Assembly: GCA_022703505.1 (NCBI GenBank)
Contig: JAKLDN010000007.1
Coordinates: 1 to 64,000, forward strand
Length of the DNA stretch: 64,000 nt
Direction: 5' to 3'
From: Spirochaetota bacterium
Lineage (GTDB): Bacteria; Spirochaetota; Spirochaetia; Treponematales; UBA12059
Positions 44,652-53,105 of the stretch are shown piece by piece. The stretch's first letter is position 1, and each line of letters opens with the position of its first letter. The translations under genes and the position numbers were made by a program. The notes beneath the pieces are model-generated. The model had not been told where the DNA came from. It saw only the letters and a list, made by a program, of their open reading frames with translations, and did no database searches.

Positions 44652-45637
44652 AGAAACCCTTATATTCAATTTCCGCCACCGAGCTTCTCACTCGGGTCTA
44701 TGAGGATCTTTCCTTCCTGGTTCCAAACTTGATTCCGGCTGTTGGAGTTATCATTCTTGCAGCACCGCCGAAGACCGGGAAAAGCTTTCTTGTCTTGTTC
44801 ATCGCCTTCATGTTGAGTCTTGCATACCCTATATTCGGGTATACAACACCGGAGCCGGTTCAAGGCTTATATATCGCGATGGAAGACAATGAAGCACGGC
44901 TGCACAGGAGGCTGAAGAAATTTGGGATCGAAGGCAATGACAATCTGGTCTTCGTCGTGAAGATCGAGCCTGGAGAAACTGGGATTGATCAAATTGATGC
45001 TTACTTGGAGGATCACCCCCAGGTCAAGCTTATCATCCTCGACACCCTCGGGTATTTCTTTGCGCAGAGCGCCCAAAGTACTTCCGGATTTCTCGATGAC
45101 TATCAGAAGGTGCGGCTGTTCAAAGACCTTGCGGAGCGGCGAAAAATCGCGATCATCCTGGTGCACCATACCCGGAAAATGCCCGACATCAATGATGAGT
45201 TCAACGAGGTAAGCGGCACTACCGGGATCACGGCCGCTGCGGATGCGATCTTGCTGCTTCGGCGAGCCCGTGGAAGAAACGAGGCAATCCTCAGTTGCAC
45301 CGGCAGAGATTTCGAAGACAACCGGATCCTGTTGCAGCCGGACTTCAAGACAGGAAATTGGACGGTGGTCGAAGGAGATGAAATTAGCTACCTTACCGGT
45401 GAACGCAGGGAAATCCTGCGAGTTCTTAAAAACAGCGAAACCCCGATGACTCCGCTACAACTTTCCAAGGTGGTTTTCAAGAGCTCGAAGAGTATTTCTC
45501 TCCTCCTTAGCAAATTGTATGAAGAGGGCTTGGTAGACAAAGGGGAGAAATACGGAACCTGGTTTGCATTAAAACCGAACAAGCCAAAGGAGGATATCAA
45601 GCTGTATAAGTTTGAATCCCTGCAAGATCCGGCTTAA
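44648..45637 (+). CDS. RepA-like AAA ATPase (AAA_25)
   Basis: 329 aa. RecA-fold ATPase with Walker A APPKTGKS (39-46), Walker B VKLIILDTLGYFF and the sensor-like IIILVHHTRK. This is the layout of plasmid RepA-type hexameric helicases. The C-terminal 80 residues form a winged-helix-like domain (REILRVLKNSETPMTPLQLSKVVFKSSKSISLLLSKLYEEGLV). On the element it may load or drive replication after excision. No primase or initiator is visible beside it. Confidence 0.75.
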   Translation: MKKPLYSISATELLTRVYEDLSFLVPNLIPAVGVIILAAPPKTGKSFLVLFIAFMLSLAYPIFGYTTPEPVQGLYIAMEDNEARLHRRLKKFGIEGNDNLVFVVKIEPGETGIDQIDAYLEDHPQVKLIILDTLGYFFAQSAQSTSGFLDDYQKVRLFKDLAERRKIAIILVHHTRKMPDINDEFNEVSGTTGITAAADAILLLRRARGRNEAILSCTGRDFEDNRILLQPDFKTGNWTVVEGDEISYLTGERREILRVLKNSETPMTPLQLSKVVFKSSKSISLLLSKLYEEGLVDKGEKYGTWFALKPNKPKEDIKLYKFESLQDPA

Positions 45638-45643
45638 TCAGCC

Positions 45644-45681
45644 ACTATGCTTCCCGGGATCTGTACCCCGGGAAGCATAGT
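45644..45681. terminator. Bidirectional terminator
   Basis: A perfect 15-bp stem (ACTATGCTTCCCGGG / CCCGGGAAGCATAGT) with an 8-nt loop lies between two convergent genes and is followed on the plus strand by AATTTTAAC. Confidence 0.75.
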
Positions 45682-45689
45682 AATTTTAA

Positions 45690-46793
45690 CTAAAAGGATT
45701 CGTTCGAGATTGCATTTTCGATTTCTGATATTGTTAGACCCTGTACTAAAATGGTATCTTTAAGCCCGATAGTGTTGAATTTCTGTACCATTTCTTTTTC
45801 ATATTGAAGAGGAGGGCTACACCTTACCACGAGATTGTCATTATCTAGTAACAAGGAAAGAAGCTGTCGGCTTTTACTCGTATTGGTATATAAATAGTAT
45901 TCTCCATAGCCGAAGTTCATTTTCCCCTTCGCTTCACTCCACGAAATCCATTTCAACTGTATCGTATGAACTGTACCGGTACTGTCCTTGATTTCGAAAT
46001 TCCCTCCTTCTTTCGAAAAAGGACCGAAATCCCATTTCGATAGTCCAATCCTAACATAAGACTTAACTGGATCCTTGTTTTTCACATATCCAATCGTAAG
46101 GATCCCCGTAGTGGGACCGGGACTTTTAAAAGTATATACGGTCACTCCATCGAAATCGTTAATTTTTTTAGTCACCGTCCACGCCGATTTTGAAGGACCG
46201 GAGTCCTTCGGCTTTCCTACGGTTACCGTGTTTTTGGCAACTCCCAGCATGGATGATAATTCATCATCGATCGGGATCTCCACGCTGGAAACAGCGACGA
46301 TCTCGCCCGTTTCTACGCTCGTGGTGCGACCGGATATTCGGATCACATTGTTGAGCTTTGTGATTGTCCCGAACGAAATGAAGTCGACTCCTACAATCCG
46401 GCCGACTCTTTTTGCTTCAGCTTCATTGACGATCCCGGATAGCTGCAGATTTTGCTCTTTCAGTATTCGATCCAGGCTTTCCCTTTCAATAATTTTGAAT
46501 CTGCCTAGATTGAAATACTCTTCAAGAAGCTGATCCTGGACTTGCTGGGCGAAAGCTGGCGATACATCTGAAGCTTGGAATTCGAGAATAGCGATCGTCT
46601 TGTTCGTTCCGGAGGCTGAAACAGTCGGCTGGATCGCCAGGGCAAGCTGATGGATGGAGTTCTTGAATCGGGATCCACTGGTTCGCTCCGAGGAAGTACG
46701 AAATTCCCCGTTTCCCGCAGGCGTATTGGTCGAAACGCAAGAAATGAGAGAAAACAACAGTACTGGGATTGTCAAATGTTTATACCGAATCAT
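45690..46793 (-). CDS. CsgG/FlgO-like lipoprotein
   Basis: 367 aa. Lipoprotein signal peptide with lipobox LISC (Cys19). Residues about 60-190 have the CsgG/FlgO/LpoB-type fold: TIAILEFQASDVSPAFAQQVQDQLLEEYFNLGRFKIIERESLDRILKEQNLQLSG and GRIVGVDFISFGTITKL. The remaining C-terminal 170 residues are not recognised. The family includes the curli secretion pore CsgG and outer-membrane lipoproteins. There are no curli genes here. GGAGG precedes the start at 46793. Probably a cell-surface cargo gene of the element. Confidence 0.75.
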   Translation of the reverse strand: MIRYKHLTIPVLLFSLISCVSTNTPAGNGEFRTSSERTSGSRFKNSIHQLALAIQPTVSASGTNKTIAILEFQASDVSPAFAQQVQDQLLEEYFNLGRFKIIERESLDRILKEQNLQLSGIVNEAEAKRVGRIVGVDFISFGTITKLNNVIRISGRTTSVETGEIVAVSSVEIPIDDELSSMLGVAKNTVTVGKPKDSGPSKSAWTVTKKINDFDGVTVYTFKSPGPTTGILTIGYVKNKDPVKSYVRIGLSKWDFGPFSKEGGNFEIKDSTGTVHTIQLKWISWSEAKGKMNFGYGEYYLYTNTSKSRQLLSLLLDNDNLVVRCSPPLQYEKEMVQKFNTIGLKDTILVQGLTISEIENAISNESF

Positions 46794-46849
46794 TATCTGC
46801 CTCCTGCATCTTGAATAATTGTGCATAAGCAGTCAGTGGAGAATCCATC

Positions 46850-47068
46850 GATTCTTCCACTTCTGGCTCCTCCCGAGTATCCAGCACTTCTTCCGTTTCT
46901 TCAAGATCTTCCGTTTCTGTAGGATACTCAAGATTCGAAGGAAGTCAGAGAAACGGAAGAAGTGAAGGAAGTGCCGGGTGCCGTGGAAGTGGAAGAATCG
47001 GAAGATTCTCCGGACACTTCTCCGAAGAATCTGATGCTCCACCCGAAGCCAACAGCCTTCGGGTGAAG
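46850..47068. repeat. Nested inverted-repeat locus
   Basis: Outer arms GATTCTTCCACTTC (46850-46863) and GAAGTGGAAGAATC (46986-46999) pair perfectly. Inner arms GCACTTCTTCCGTTTCT (46884-46900) and AGAAACGGAAGAAGTG (46949-46964) match over 16 bp. GAGTATCC / GGATACTC pairs within. A separate hairpin CACCCGAAG / CTTCGGGTG follows at about 47040-47066. Read on the minus strand, one arm encodes an acidic Glu-rich stretch without a start. No gene is called in 46794-47078. Confidence 0.65.
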
Positions 47069-47078
47069 TTTCGACTTT

Positions 47079-47726
47079 TCATTTCGACTCTATCAGAGTT
47101 CTTATCTCGGCCTGAGTCGCCGGTTTTAGGTTCGGCCAGATTCTGCCCATCTCTCGTCCCCAATTCAAAGCATCCCTGGCGCCGGCCTGGAAAATAGGAT
47201 ACCTTGATTCAATGATCCTGAATACCATGAAACTTGTCGTTAATGAGAATAGGCACACCAGGAACATTGCAACCAGATTCTTGGTCCAAAACTGATTGAT
47301 CGTCCTTGAGAAGGATTCCAGGTTGCTTTTGTACCCATTCACAATCCCGGCGTAGTGATCCGTAGACACTTTCATAGTTGCAGCATAGTGGGAAAAGGCA
47401 TCCTTGGCCGCGGACTCCACTGCATTCAATACGATCTCTCGCGATTGCTCCTTGATGCTTGTCATAGCAGCATTAGTCGCAGTTTGAATCTGTTGATCCG
47501 TACTACCCAGAGTCTTTTCCTGGAGTCTCATCATCGCCGTTTCAGCCGCTCCGATTGCACCCATTATCATGTGTACAGACTCCTTGGCTGAGTTCTGCAT
47601 TTGGGATTCTAGAGCTGAAGCGTGATCCAATAGGTTAGAAATCTTTTCCTTCAGCTCATTCACATCTCCGAAAACTTCATCCACAAAGATGTCAATCTTT
47701 GTCTTTGGAATCGTATCCTGATCCAT
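47079..47726 (-). CDS. Coiled-coil membrane protein, StbC-like position
   Basis: 215 aa. Residues 20-150 are predicted coiled coil or long helices (NELKEKISNLLDHASALESQMQNSAKES). One membrane helix is at about 150-172 (LVAMFLVCLFSLTTSFMVF). A short tail follows. No enzyme motif. Third gene of an operon with a small DNA-binding-like protein and a ParA/StbB-like ATPase; GGAGGAGG precedes the ATG, which starts 1 bp after the ATPase stop. By position it parallels StbC of plasmid R388; sequence identity to it cannot be claimed. Confidence 0.6.
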   Translation of the reverse strand: MDQDTIPKTKIDIFVDEVFGDVNELKEKISNLLDHASALESQMQNSAKESVHMIMGAIGAAETAMMRLQEKTLGSTDQQIQTATNAAMTSIKEQSREIVLNAVESAAKDAFSHYAATMKVSTDHYAGIVNGYKSNLESFSRTINQFWTKNLVAMFLVCLFSLTTSFMVFRIIESRYPIFQAGARDALNWGREMGRIWPNLKPATQAEIRTLIESK

Positions 47727-47727
47727 G

Positions 47728-48447
47728 TTATTCCTCCTCCGGTATCAGTAGGTCATAAACGTGCGCCAGGTTCTTGGAAACGCCCTTGGCAAGAGACTGC
47801 ATGAGATGCATAGAGGTGTAATGAGCCAGGAGTTTCTTATCCCCATTGGCAGGGAAGGAACGAGCCAGCTCACGGTAGTTGGTCGTATCGGCGAGGATAT
47901 CTCCGAGGGAAATACGCCGGATCATCAGCATGTCGTAGAGTTCGTTCTCGAAGATAGCCGCCTCCTGATTCACCCAGCAGCCCCCCTCTTTCACTACGTA
48001 GTTCAGAAGCAACTGGAATTCCTCGGCTACCTCATGCCGGACGCGGTTGAACACAATCCTGATTCGATCGGCTTCAATCCCTATGGAGTTCAGCAATCTA
48101 ACCATAGCGATACATTCTTTCTGCTCCTTTGTCCCGCTGAGAACCGGGATGACGAAGTAATCGAACTCGATCTGGGATCCTTCATACCGAAGCAGGCCTG
48201 CAACGAAGTCCTCGACATTGGAGGCGCCAAGATCGACGATCGCATCCCGCGCGGTCAGTATCTGTTTGTAGAACGCATCGTAATGCTCCGCCGAGATCTG
48301 GATTACCGGAATACCGAGACTGGCGGCGGTCTCGTTCACGGTCTCGATCGCAAACACCAAGGCCTTTTTGAGGCGAGAGTAAAACAGGTGCGCTACGATG
48401 GTTGTCTTTCCAACCGTCCCCGAATAGCTAATTACGCAGATCCTCAT
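47728..48447 (-). CDS. ParA/StbB-like ATPase
   Basis: 239 aa. P-loop SGTVGKTT (9-16) and the ParA/MinD-like fold (ALVFAIETVNETAASLGIPVI, DAIVDLGASNVEDFVAGLLRYEG, DYFVIPVLSGTKEQKE, IRIVFNRVRHEVAEEF). The Walker A lacks the usual KGG start, as in StbB-type proteins of mobilizable and conjugative plasmids. It would position or stabilise the element, or link maintenance to transfer. Overlaps the preceding small gene by 4 bp. Confidence 0.75.
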   Translation of the reverse strand: MRICVISYSGTVGKTTIVAHLFYSRLKKALVFAIETVNETAASLGIPVIQISAEHYDAFYKQILTARDAIVDLGASNVEDFVAGLLRYEGSQIEFDYFVIPVLSGTKEQKECIAMVRLLNSIGIEADRIRIVFNRVRHEVAEEFQLLLNYVVKEGGCWVNQEAAIFENELYDMLMIRRISLGDILADTTNYRELARSFPANGDKKLLAHYTSMHLMQSLAKGVSKNLAHVYDLLIPEEE

Positions 48448-48833
48448 GATTGTGCTCCTTCAAAGTCTTCAAGGTTTATTCCTTCCCGAATCATCCGTCG
48501 AATGTCACTGGGATTCTCAATAACCCCGGGCGGGGGAGACCGGATCTTCCCTGCGATCAACCTCAATTCATCCGCTGAGGCCGTTGAGCCCTTCTTATTT
48601 CGATGCCGCTTTCGGATCCTATAAAAAAGCGACTCGAAAACCTTGATCCCGATATCGATCCCGATCGCGTTGAGGCAGGCCACGATTTTGAAATTGGGGA
48701 TGCCTGCAGACTTCATCGCCTCGATTTCTTGGTAATAAGTCTCAATGACACCCGTCTTGCTTCGAATGGTGGGGTCTTCCGAAAGCTTCTTGAATGCGTC
48801 ATCGAGACTTGGGATCTTGAACCTTTCCGCCAT
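48444..48833 (-). CDS. Small DNA-binding-like protein of the maintenance operon
   Basis: 129 aa, basic and helical. IETYYQEIEAMKSAGIPNFKIVACLNAIGIDIGIKVFESLFYRIRKRHRNKK resembles the N-terminal HTH of plasmid proteins found next to stb, tra or mob genes (StbA/TraK/KfrA-like role). It is likely the centromere- or operator-binding partner of the downstream ATPase. The start at 48833 follows GGAGGG at 6 nt; an ATG 24 bp upstream lacks a ribosome-binding site. Confidence 0.6.
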   Translation of the reverse strand: MAERFKIPSLDDAFKKLSEDPTIRSKTGVIETYYQEIEAMKSAGIPNFKIVACLNAIGIDIGIKVFESLFYRIRKRHRNKKGSTASADELRLIAGKIRSPPPGVIENPSDIRRMIREGINLEDFEGAQS

Positions 48834-48982
48834 CTTCTTCCCTCCGAACACGGGCACTTTCCAAGGGCACCCTCGCGTGATTTAAAAGGCTTTAACCCTG
48901 TTGGAACCTTTTCGTACAGGATCGAACCGTTGCAGGCCTTGTTGATAGCGTTAAGCCTTCTAATAAGTTCCGGTCATTACTA

Positions 48983-49010
48983 AGTATACAACAATAATCC
49001 TTGAAAGCAA
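48983..49010 (-). promoter_or_regulatory. Promoter of the StbABC-like operon
   Basis: On the minus strand: TTGCTT (49010-49005), 16-bp spacer, TATACT (48988-48983). Leader of about 140 nt. The surrounding 48834-49056 is AT-rich and otherwise empty. Confidence 0.5.
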
Positions 49011-49056
49011 TTAAAAATATCCATATAATATAAATATGTAATAAACAAAGTATAAA

Positions 49057-49085
49057 TTGTGTACTTTAGGCACGACAGATATGTT
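49057..49085 (+). promoter_or_regulatory. Candidate mob promoter overlapping oriT
   Basis: TTGTGT (49057-49062), 17-bp spacer, TATGTT (49080-49085). It lies within the candidate oriT, a layout in which relaxosome proteins can repress their own operon. Confidence 0.35.
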
Positions 49086-49150
49086 TACGCGCCTACGGCT
49101 CGTAACCATATCCAGGGCTCTCGACGAGCCCCCAAGGGGTCCCCCCTTGG
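49067..49150. other. oriT: Candidate origin of transfer (oriT)
   Basis: Between divergent maintenance and mobilisation operons. An imperfect inverted repeat TAGGCACG (49067-49074) / CGCGCCTA (49088-49095) adjoins TTTACGCGCCTACGG, which resembles nic regions of the RSF1010/pC221 type (TAAGTGCGCCCTTACGG). Two hairpins follow: GGGCTC-TCGAC-GAGCCC (49115-49131) and CCAAGGGG-TCC-CCCCTTGG (49132-49150). The nick site is inferred by resemblance only. Confidence 0.5.
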
Positions 49151-49180
49151 AAACCCCGGATTTTCGGTACGGAGGAAGCG

Positions 49181-49543
49181 ATGAAAGCGTCCCAGGAAGA
49201 ATCCAAGAAACTCAAGAAGACACTCAGTTTCCGGGTGGATGAGGAGTTGTACTCCCTCATCACCGCCTCGGCTCGTCGGGCCGGCGAATCCCCGGGAAGT
49301 TTGTTCCGCTTACTTCTCTCTGGAAAGGACATCCCTCTTCAGCCCCCGGGAACTGAAGATATTCCTTGGACCCGGATCCTGGGGGTGTTTTGCATGGTGG
49401 AACGTCGGCTTGAGCGGATCACGGATCAATTGCTTGAGATGAAGTCCTCAAACAAAGAGCAAGACACTCAAATCACTGAATGCCTGGAAGAGCTTCGTCG
49501 GATCAATGAGTACATACGAAAGGCGGCCGGAAATGCTCATTAG
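49181..49543 (+). CDS. MobC-like relaxosome accessory protein
   Basis: 120 aa. N-terminal ribbon-helix-helix motif (KKTLSFRVDEELYSLITASARRAGESPGSLFRLLL) and a C-terminal helical segment, as in MobC/MbeC-type proteins that open oriT for the relaxase. CGGAGG precedes the ATG. It overlaps the relaxase gene by 11 bp. Confidence 0.75.
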   Translation: MKASQEESKKLKKTLSFRVDEELYSLITASARRAGESPGSLFRLLLSGKDIPLQPPGTEDIPWTRILGVFCMVERRLERITDQLLEMKSSNKEQDTQITECLEELRRINEYIRKAAGNAH

Positions 49544-51767
49544 GATAAACGGAGGCCAGTTCGGGATACGAGAGTATCTTGAGACCGGTCATAAGCGGGG
49601 CCGCGATGCCTCCCGCGAGCAATTGGATGACAGGATTCCACTTCGAGGCGATATCGACCTACTGGATACTTGTATCCGCAGGATGAACGGAACCTCGGAT
49701 AATTATCTGCACATCACTATAGCATTTAAGGAAGACCATTTGGATGAGCCGATTTATCGGGAAATTCTGGAAAGATTCGAGCTATTCGCGTTCGCGGCCT
49801 ACAAGCCGGAGGAATACATACTGTACGCGGAAGCGCACCTTCCAAGGCTGAAGAGCTTCATAGATAGATCGACCGGTAGGATGATCGAACGAAAACCGCA
49901 TATCCATATCGTCATCCCGAAGAAGAACCTACTTTCCGACGGCGCCCTGAATCCTTTCGGGATGTATTACAAGACGAACAAATACATTAACGCGTTCCAG
50001 GAAGTAACGAACTCGGAATTTGGTTTGGCCAGCCCCAAAGAATACCGGCGGACGAATCTGGAAAGTGAATCGAACATCCTCGCTCGGTACAAGGGCAGTT
50101 TGTTTAATGAGGCTGGATACGACTTGAAGGAGGAAATCCTAATCCGGATCATCCAGAAGAACATCCCTACCCTAGGGGAACTCGAACGTGAACTGCAAGC
50201 TATCGGAGAGGTCAAAAAGCGAAACGCGGGCAAAGCGGGCGAATATCTCAATATCAAACCCCATGGAGCCGAAAAGGGAGTAAACCTGAAGGAATATGTC
50301 TTCAGCAATGAGTTTCTCGCCCTACCATTCCAGGAGAAGAAGCTCCGGCTAGCCGAAGAGAATCCGAATTATGTCGAGAGAAGCTCGGTAACCGAACCCT
50401 CTCGAAAACACGTGGAGCTTCTTGAAAAGTGGATGGAACAGATCTGCCTTGAAATCAAGTATTTGAACAGCGGCAACCGGAAAGAGTACGCTCATTATTT
50501 TCAACTGAGCAAGGATGACCAGCGAGAGTGTCTACTTCGGAAAGCCGAGCAATTCTACAAGAAGCACAAGCGCCCGGACTTCGAGATAGATACGATCAAA
50601 CCCCATGCAGACGAATCCTCGATTCTGTCGCGAGCAAATCGGGTTGAGACGGTACCGAGCGATTCCCCATATGTTCCCATCCTTCCCCCTGGCACGAACC
50701 CGATCCAACGTTCGTTGGATCAAAGGAAGGAAAGCGTTTCGCAAAGCAAGCTTGAAGCCGAAGCGATGCTGAAGGAAGCCAAGTTCAACCTTGATCCCAA
50801 ATCCCTGCTCGCCTATGCTGAGAACCATCACGGAGTGATCCCCGGAATATACTCGGAAACGAGGTCGAAAGATGGGTCTGGTAGAATCCAGTGTGGAACC
50901 AGGAACCTCAATGCCGCGGACTTCCTGACCAAGGAACTTCACCTGCCTTGGTTCAAGGCCGCCGATATACTCGCTCAGATATACTCCGTCCAAGTGAATG
51001 AAGGTAGACAGGAATCCTCGGCCGCTTTGCTTTGGAAGGAGTATGTAACGTTCTCCAGTACTATCAACCCGACGGAGGCGATTGAACGTGTGGAGCGAAG
51101 TTCCTTGCAGAATCAAAAATTCGAGGAGCTCCGTTCCAGATACCGGAAGGACCGTTCAGGAATACGAAGGGACACAAAGATCTCGGCTGCGGATCGAAAA
51201 TCGAAGCTTTCCCTTCTCCAAACCACCTACCTTGCTGAGAAAGAAGCAATACTTAAAGAGATGCGGAGGGAAGAGGAAATCGCCCGTGCTCAGCTGAAAA
51301 TACCTAAACTACAGCGCTTCCTTGAAGAGCGGGAGAAGGTTTCTAGGTCGAACCCTGTCCCTGAATCATCTGAAACGATCGTGAACAACGCGGCCGGGAA
51401 GGGCGACTCGCTCAAAGCCAAGGCGGGGAACTGGCGATTCATACCCTTATTCCGGGGACTCGATCATGTGATCCGTATAAACGGAGCGGTCGATTACCTG
51501 CGGAACGGCAAGGTCCTGCTCCGGGATACCGGGCGTCGCGTCCTCGCGATCCAGGAAACGGATGAAGCCCTGGAAGCCTGTCTCCGCCTGGCGGTCACAA
51601 AATTCGGACCCAAGGTCCGCGTTTTCGGAAGGGAAGCCTTCAAGCAAAGGGTAGCCGAGGTCGCCGCCCGGCGAGGCATGAAGCTGACCTTTCAGGATCC
51701 CGCCCTGGAAAGGATTAGGAAAGCATCCAAGACCCGAGACCGTGAACAGCCAGGTTGGGATAGGTGA
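49533..51767 (+). CDS. Relaxase with C-terminal LPD7-like domain
   Basis: 744 aa. The N-terminal third is a HUH-type relaxase: His pair in KPHIHIVIPKK (123, 125), with a further conserved His in NYLHITIAF (60). Tyrosines near the start (for example LETGH preceded by EYL) are candidates for the nicking residue. The middle is charged and partly coiled coil. The end (about 650-730, WRFIPLFRGLDHVIRINGAVDYLRNGKVLLRD) matches LPD7, a domain common at the tail of plasmid relaxases and polyvalent proteins. It would nick oriT and pilot the strand. Start taken at 49533; an ATG 27 bp upstream is possible. Confidence 0.8.
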   Translation: MLIRINGGQFGIREYLETGHKRGRDASREQLDDRIPLRGDIDLLDTCIRRMNGTSDNYLHITIAFKEDHLDEPIYREILERFELFAFAAYKPEEYILYAEAHLPRLKSFIDRSTGRMIERKPHIHIVIPKKNLLSDGALNPFGMYYKTNKYINAFQEVTNSEFGLASPKEYRRTNLESESNILARYKGSLFNEAGYDLKEEILIRIIQKNIPTLGELERELQAIGEVKKRNAGKAGEYLNIKPHGAEKGVNLKEYVFSNEFLALPFQEKKLRLAEENPNYVERSSVTEPSRKHVELLEKWMEQICLEIKYLNSGNRKEYAHYFQLSKDDQRECLLRKAEQFYKKHKRPDFEIDTIKPHADESSILSRANRVETVPSDSPYVPILPPGTNPIQRSLDQRKESVSQSKLEAEAMLKEAKFNLDPKSLLAYAENHHGVIPGIYSETRSKDGSGRIQCGTRNLNAADFLTKELHLPWFKAADILAQIYSVQVNEGRQESSAALLWKEYVTFSSTINPTEAIERVERSSLQNQKFEELRSRYRKDRSGIRRDTKISAADRKSKLSLLQTTYLAEKEAILKEMRREEEIARAQLKIPKLQRFLEEREKVSRSNPVPESSETIVNNAAGKGDSLKAKAGNWRFIPLFRGLDHVIRINGAVDYLRNGKVLLRDTGRRVLAIQETDEALEACLRLAVTKFGPKVRVFGREAFKQRVAEVAARRGMKLTFQDPALERIRKASKTRDREQPGWDR

Positions 51768-51799
51768 CCGAGGACCATATGGTTATTGACTCAAATAGC

Positions 51800-52177
51800 T
51801 CATTTCTTCCCAGAAGACTTTGAAAGCGATCGTTCGAGAACAACTAGCCGGGTGTCGAACTCGGGATCCTCGACCAGGTCGCTGTTTCGGGCCAGGTCCA
51901 GCATGGCATCGGAAATCTCGGTAAGCCGGTCTCGCGCCGGGGTCGCGTCATCCAGAAGCGCCTTAGTCGAAAAGATGAGACTGCTGAACCGGGATATCGT
52001 ATCGAGAATCGCCCGCTCCTTGCGGGCCTCATTCTCCTTCTGCTTGACATATTTCGCGATCCATTCGACCACAAGTGCAGTATTCGTCTTGTACTCGTCC
52101 TTGCTGCAGACCTGGAACCGATCGTAGAGTTCTTTCGGCACGAGGATGGTCATCCGTTTGATGTCACGCTCTTCCAT
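51800..52177 (-). CDS. Small coiled-coil protein with RHH-like start
   Basis: 125 aa. MTILVPKELYDRFQVCSKDEYKTNTALVVEWIAKYV looks like a ribbon-helix-helix DNA-binding start. A coiled coil (ENEARKERAILDTISRF) and a basic tail follow. Possibly a mob- or copy-control regulator. GGAG precedes the start at 52177; the longer frame upstream lacks support. Convergent to the relaxase gene. Confidence 0.55.
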   Translation of the reverse strand: MEERDIKRMTILVPKELYDRFQVCSKDEYKTNTALVVEWIAKYVKQKENEARKERAILDTISRFSSLIFSTKALLDDATPARDRLTEISDAMLDLARNSDLVEDPEFDTRLVVLERSLSKSSGKK

Positions 52178-52402
52178 GGCAGGACTCCAAGCAAAAAAAG
52201 TTGTAGATTTTGATAAGGGATTACATATCAGAGTATACATCAATTCTAATCAAATTGGCCAGCGGAAGTAATGGGATTCTAGAAGTCGAGATCCAGGCAA
52301 CTCATACGGTTGGATAGCCTACTCATTGGACCCCGGAGAGGCGTTCCTCAACCCACCTTTCGCACTTCGAATTTGAATAGGCGCATCATTTCCGGACAAG
52401 GG

Positions 52403-52768
52403 CTAGATTGGTTTTTGATCCGACCCATTTCCCGGCACATAGTTGAAAGAGCTTCCCTCAAGTCTCTTCTTCGGTTCTCCCGTGTCCAATTTCATCCCGT
52501 TGATCCAGTATTCTTGATAATCGCCATAGAGAGACACAACCGCAGGGCCATCCTCACGGTGAAGTTTCCCATCTTTCCAAAATTCAAGGTGAGCGTGAGC
52601 CCCATCGGAAATCGCGCTATACATACCACCGTCAAGTTTACCGTTTAGGCCTCGACAGCGAAAGATTACGTCACCTTCAATGAAATCCCCAAAGAAAGGC
52701 AACCCATCTTCCCTGGTGAAAACTTTGTCGGTAAGGTGCAAGTAACGAGCCTTGGTTGGAATATCCAT
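52403..52768 (-). CDS. MORN-like repeat protein
   Basis: 121 aa, not tied to a known function. The segments KDGKLHREDGPAVVSLYGDYQEYWINGMKL and GDVIFRCRGLNGKLDGG resemble MORN-like strands with the H-R-E-D-G-P-A unit found in many phage and giant-virus proteins of unknown role. GGAGGAG lies 5 nt before the ATG. Single gene with empty flanks. Confidence 0.5.
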   Translation of the reverse strand: MDIPTKARYLHLTDKVFTREDGLPFFGDFIEGDVIFRCRGLNGKLDGGMYSAISDGAHAHLEFWKDGKLHREDGPAVVSLYGDYQEYWINGMKLDTGEPKKRLEGSSFNYVPGNGSDQKPI

Positions 52769-53105
52769 GGTACTCCTCCCCGATCATGATATGGCTTTAT
52801 TATCTGTCATTATAAGGATGATATATTTCCAGCCTATTGTCGAGATCTGCTTGAGTCTTCGTAGATTTGAAGATCCTGACCGATTGAACGGTCGGTTCAT
52901 TGCTCGGATCCCGTTGCAGACGGCCCCTGCCGGGGGCGGCTTTGGGGTTCTATTCGAACCCCAAAGCTTTGAGTAAGAATGCTGCAGGAGTTCTCTCCGC
53001 TATACAGAGTTTCTTTCCACCATGGGTCAACTATGAATCCTATCACCTTCTTGCATGTTATTGCCAATAGGCATACACTTAGACAACTCAATACCAGGAG
53101 CTGAT
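52769..53105. other. Intergenic stretch with hairpin and promoter
   Basis: 337 bp without a gene. It holds a perfect 12-bp stem GCTTTGGGGTTC / GAACCCCAAAGC (52939-52967) and, at 53051-53079, TTGCAT, a 17-bp spacer and TACACT, reading towards the AT-hook gene. Confidence 0.55.

Noticed and set aside
46833-47042. A 69-aa ORF (Phe/Arg/Lys-rich) inside the inverted-repeat locus
   Set aside because: Its composition simply reflects repeated CTTC/GAAG units; no ribosome-binding site and no coding signal.
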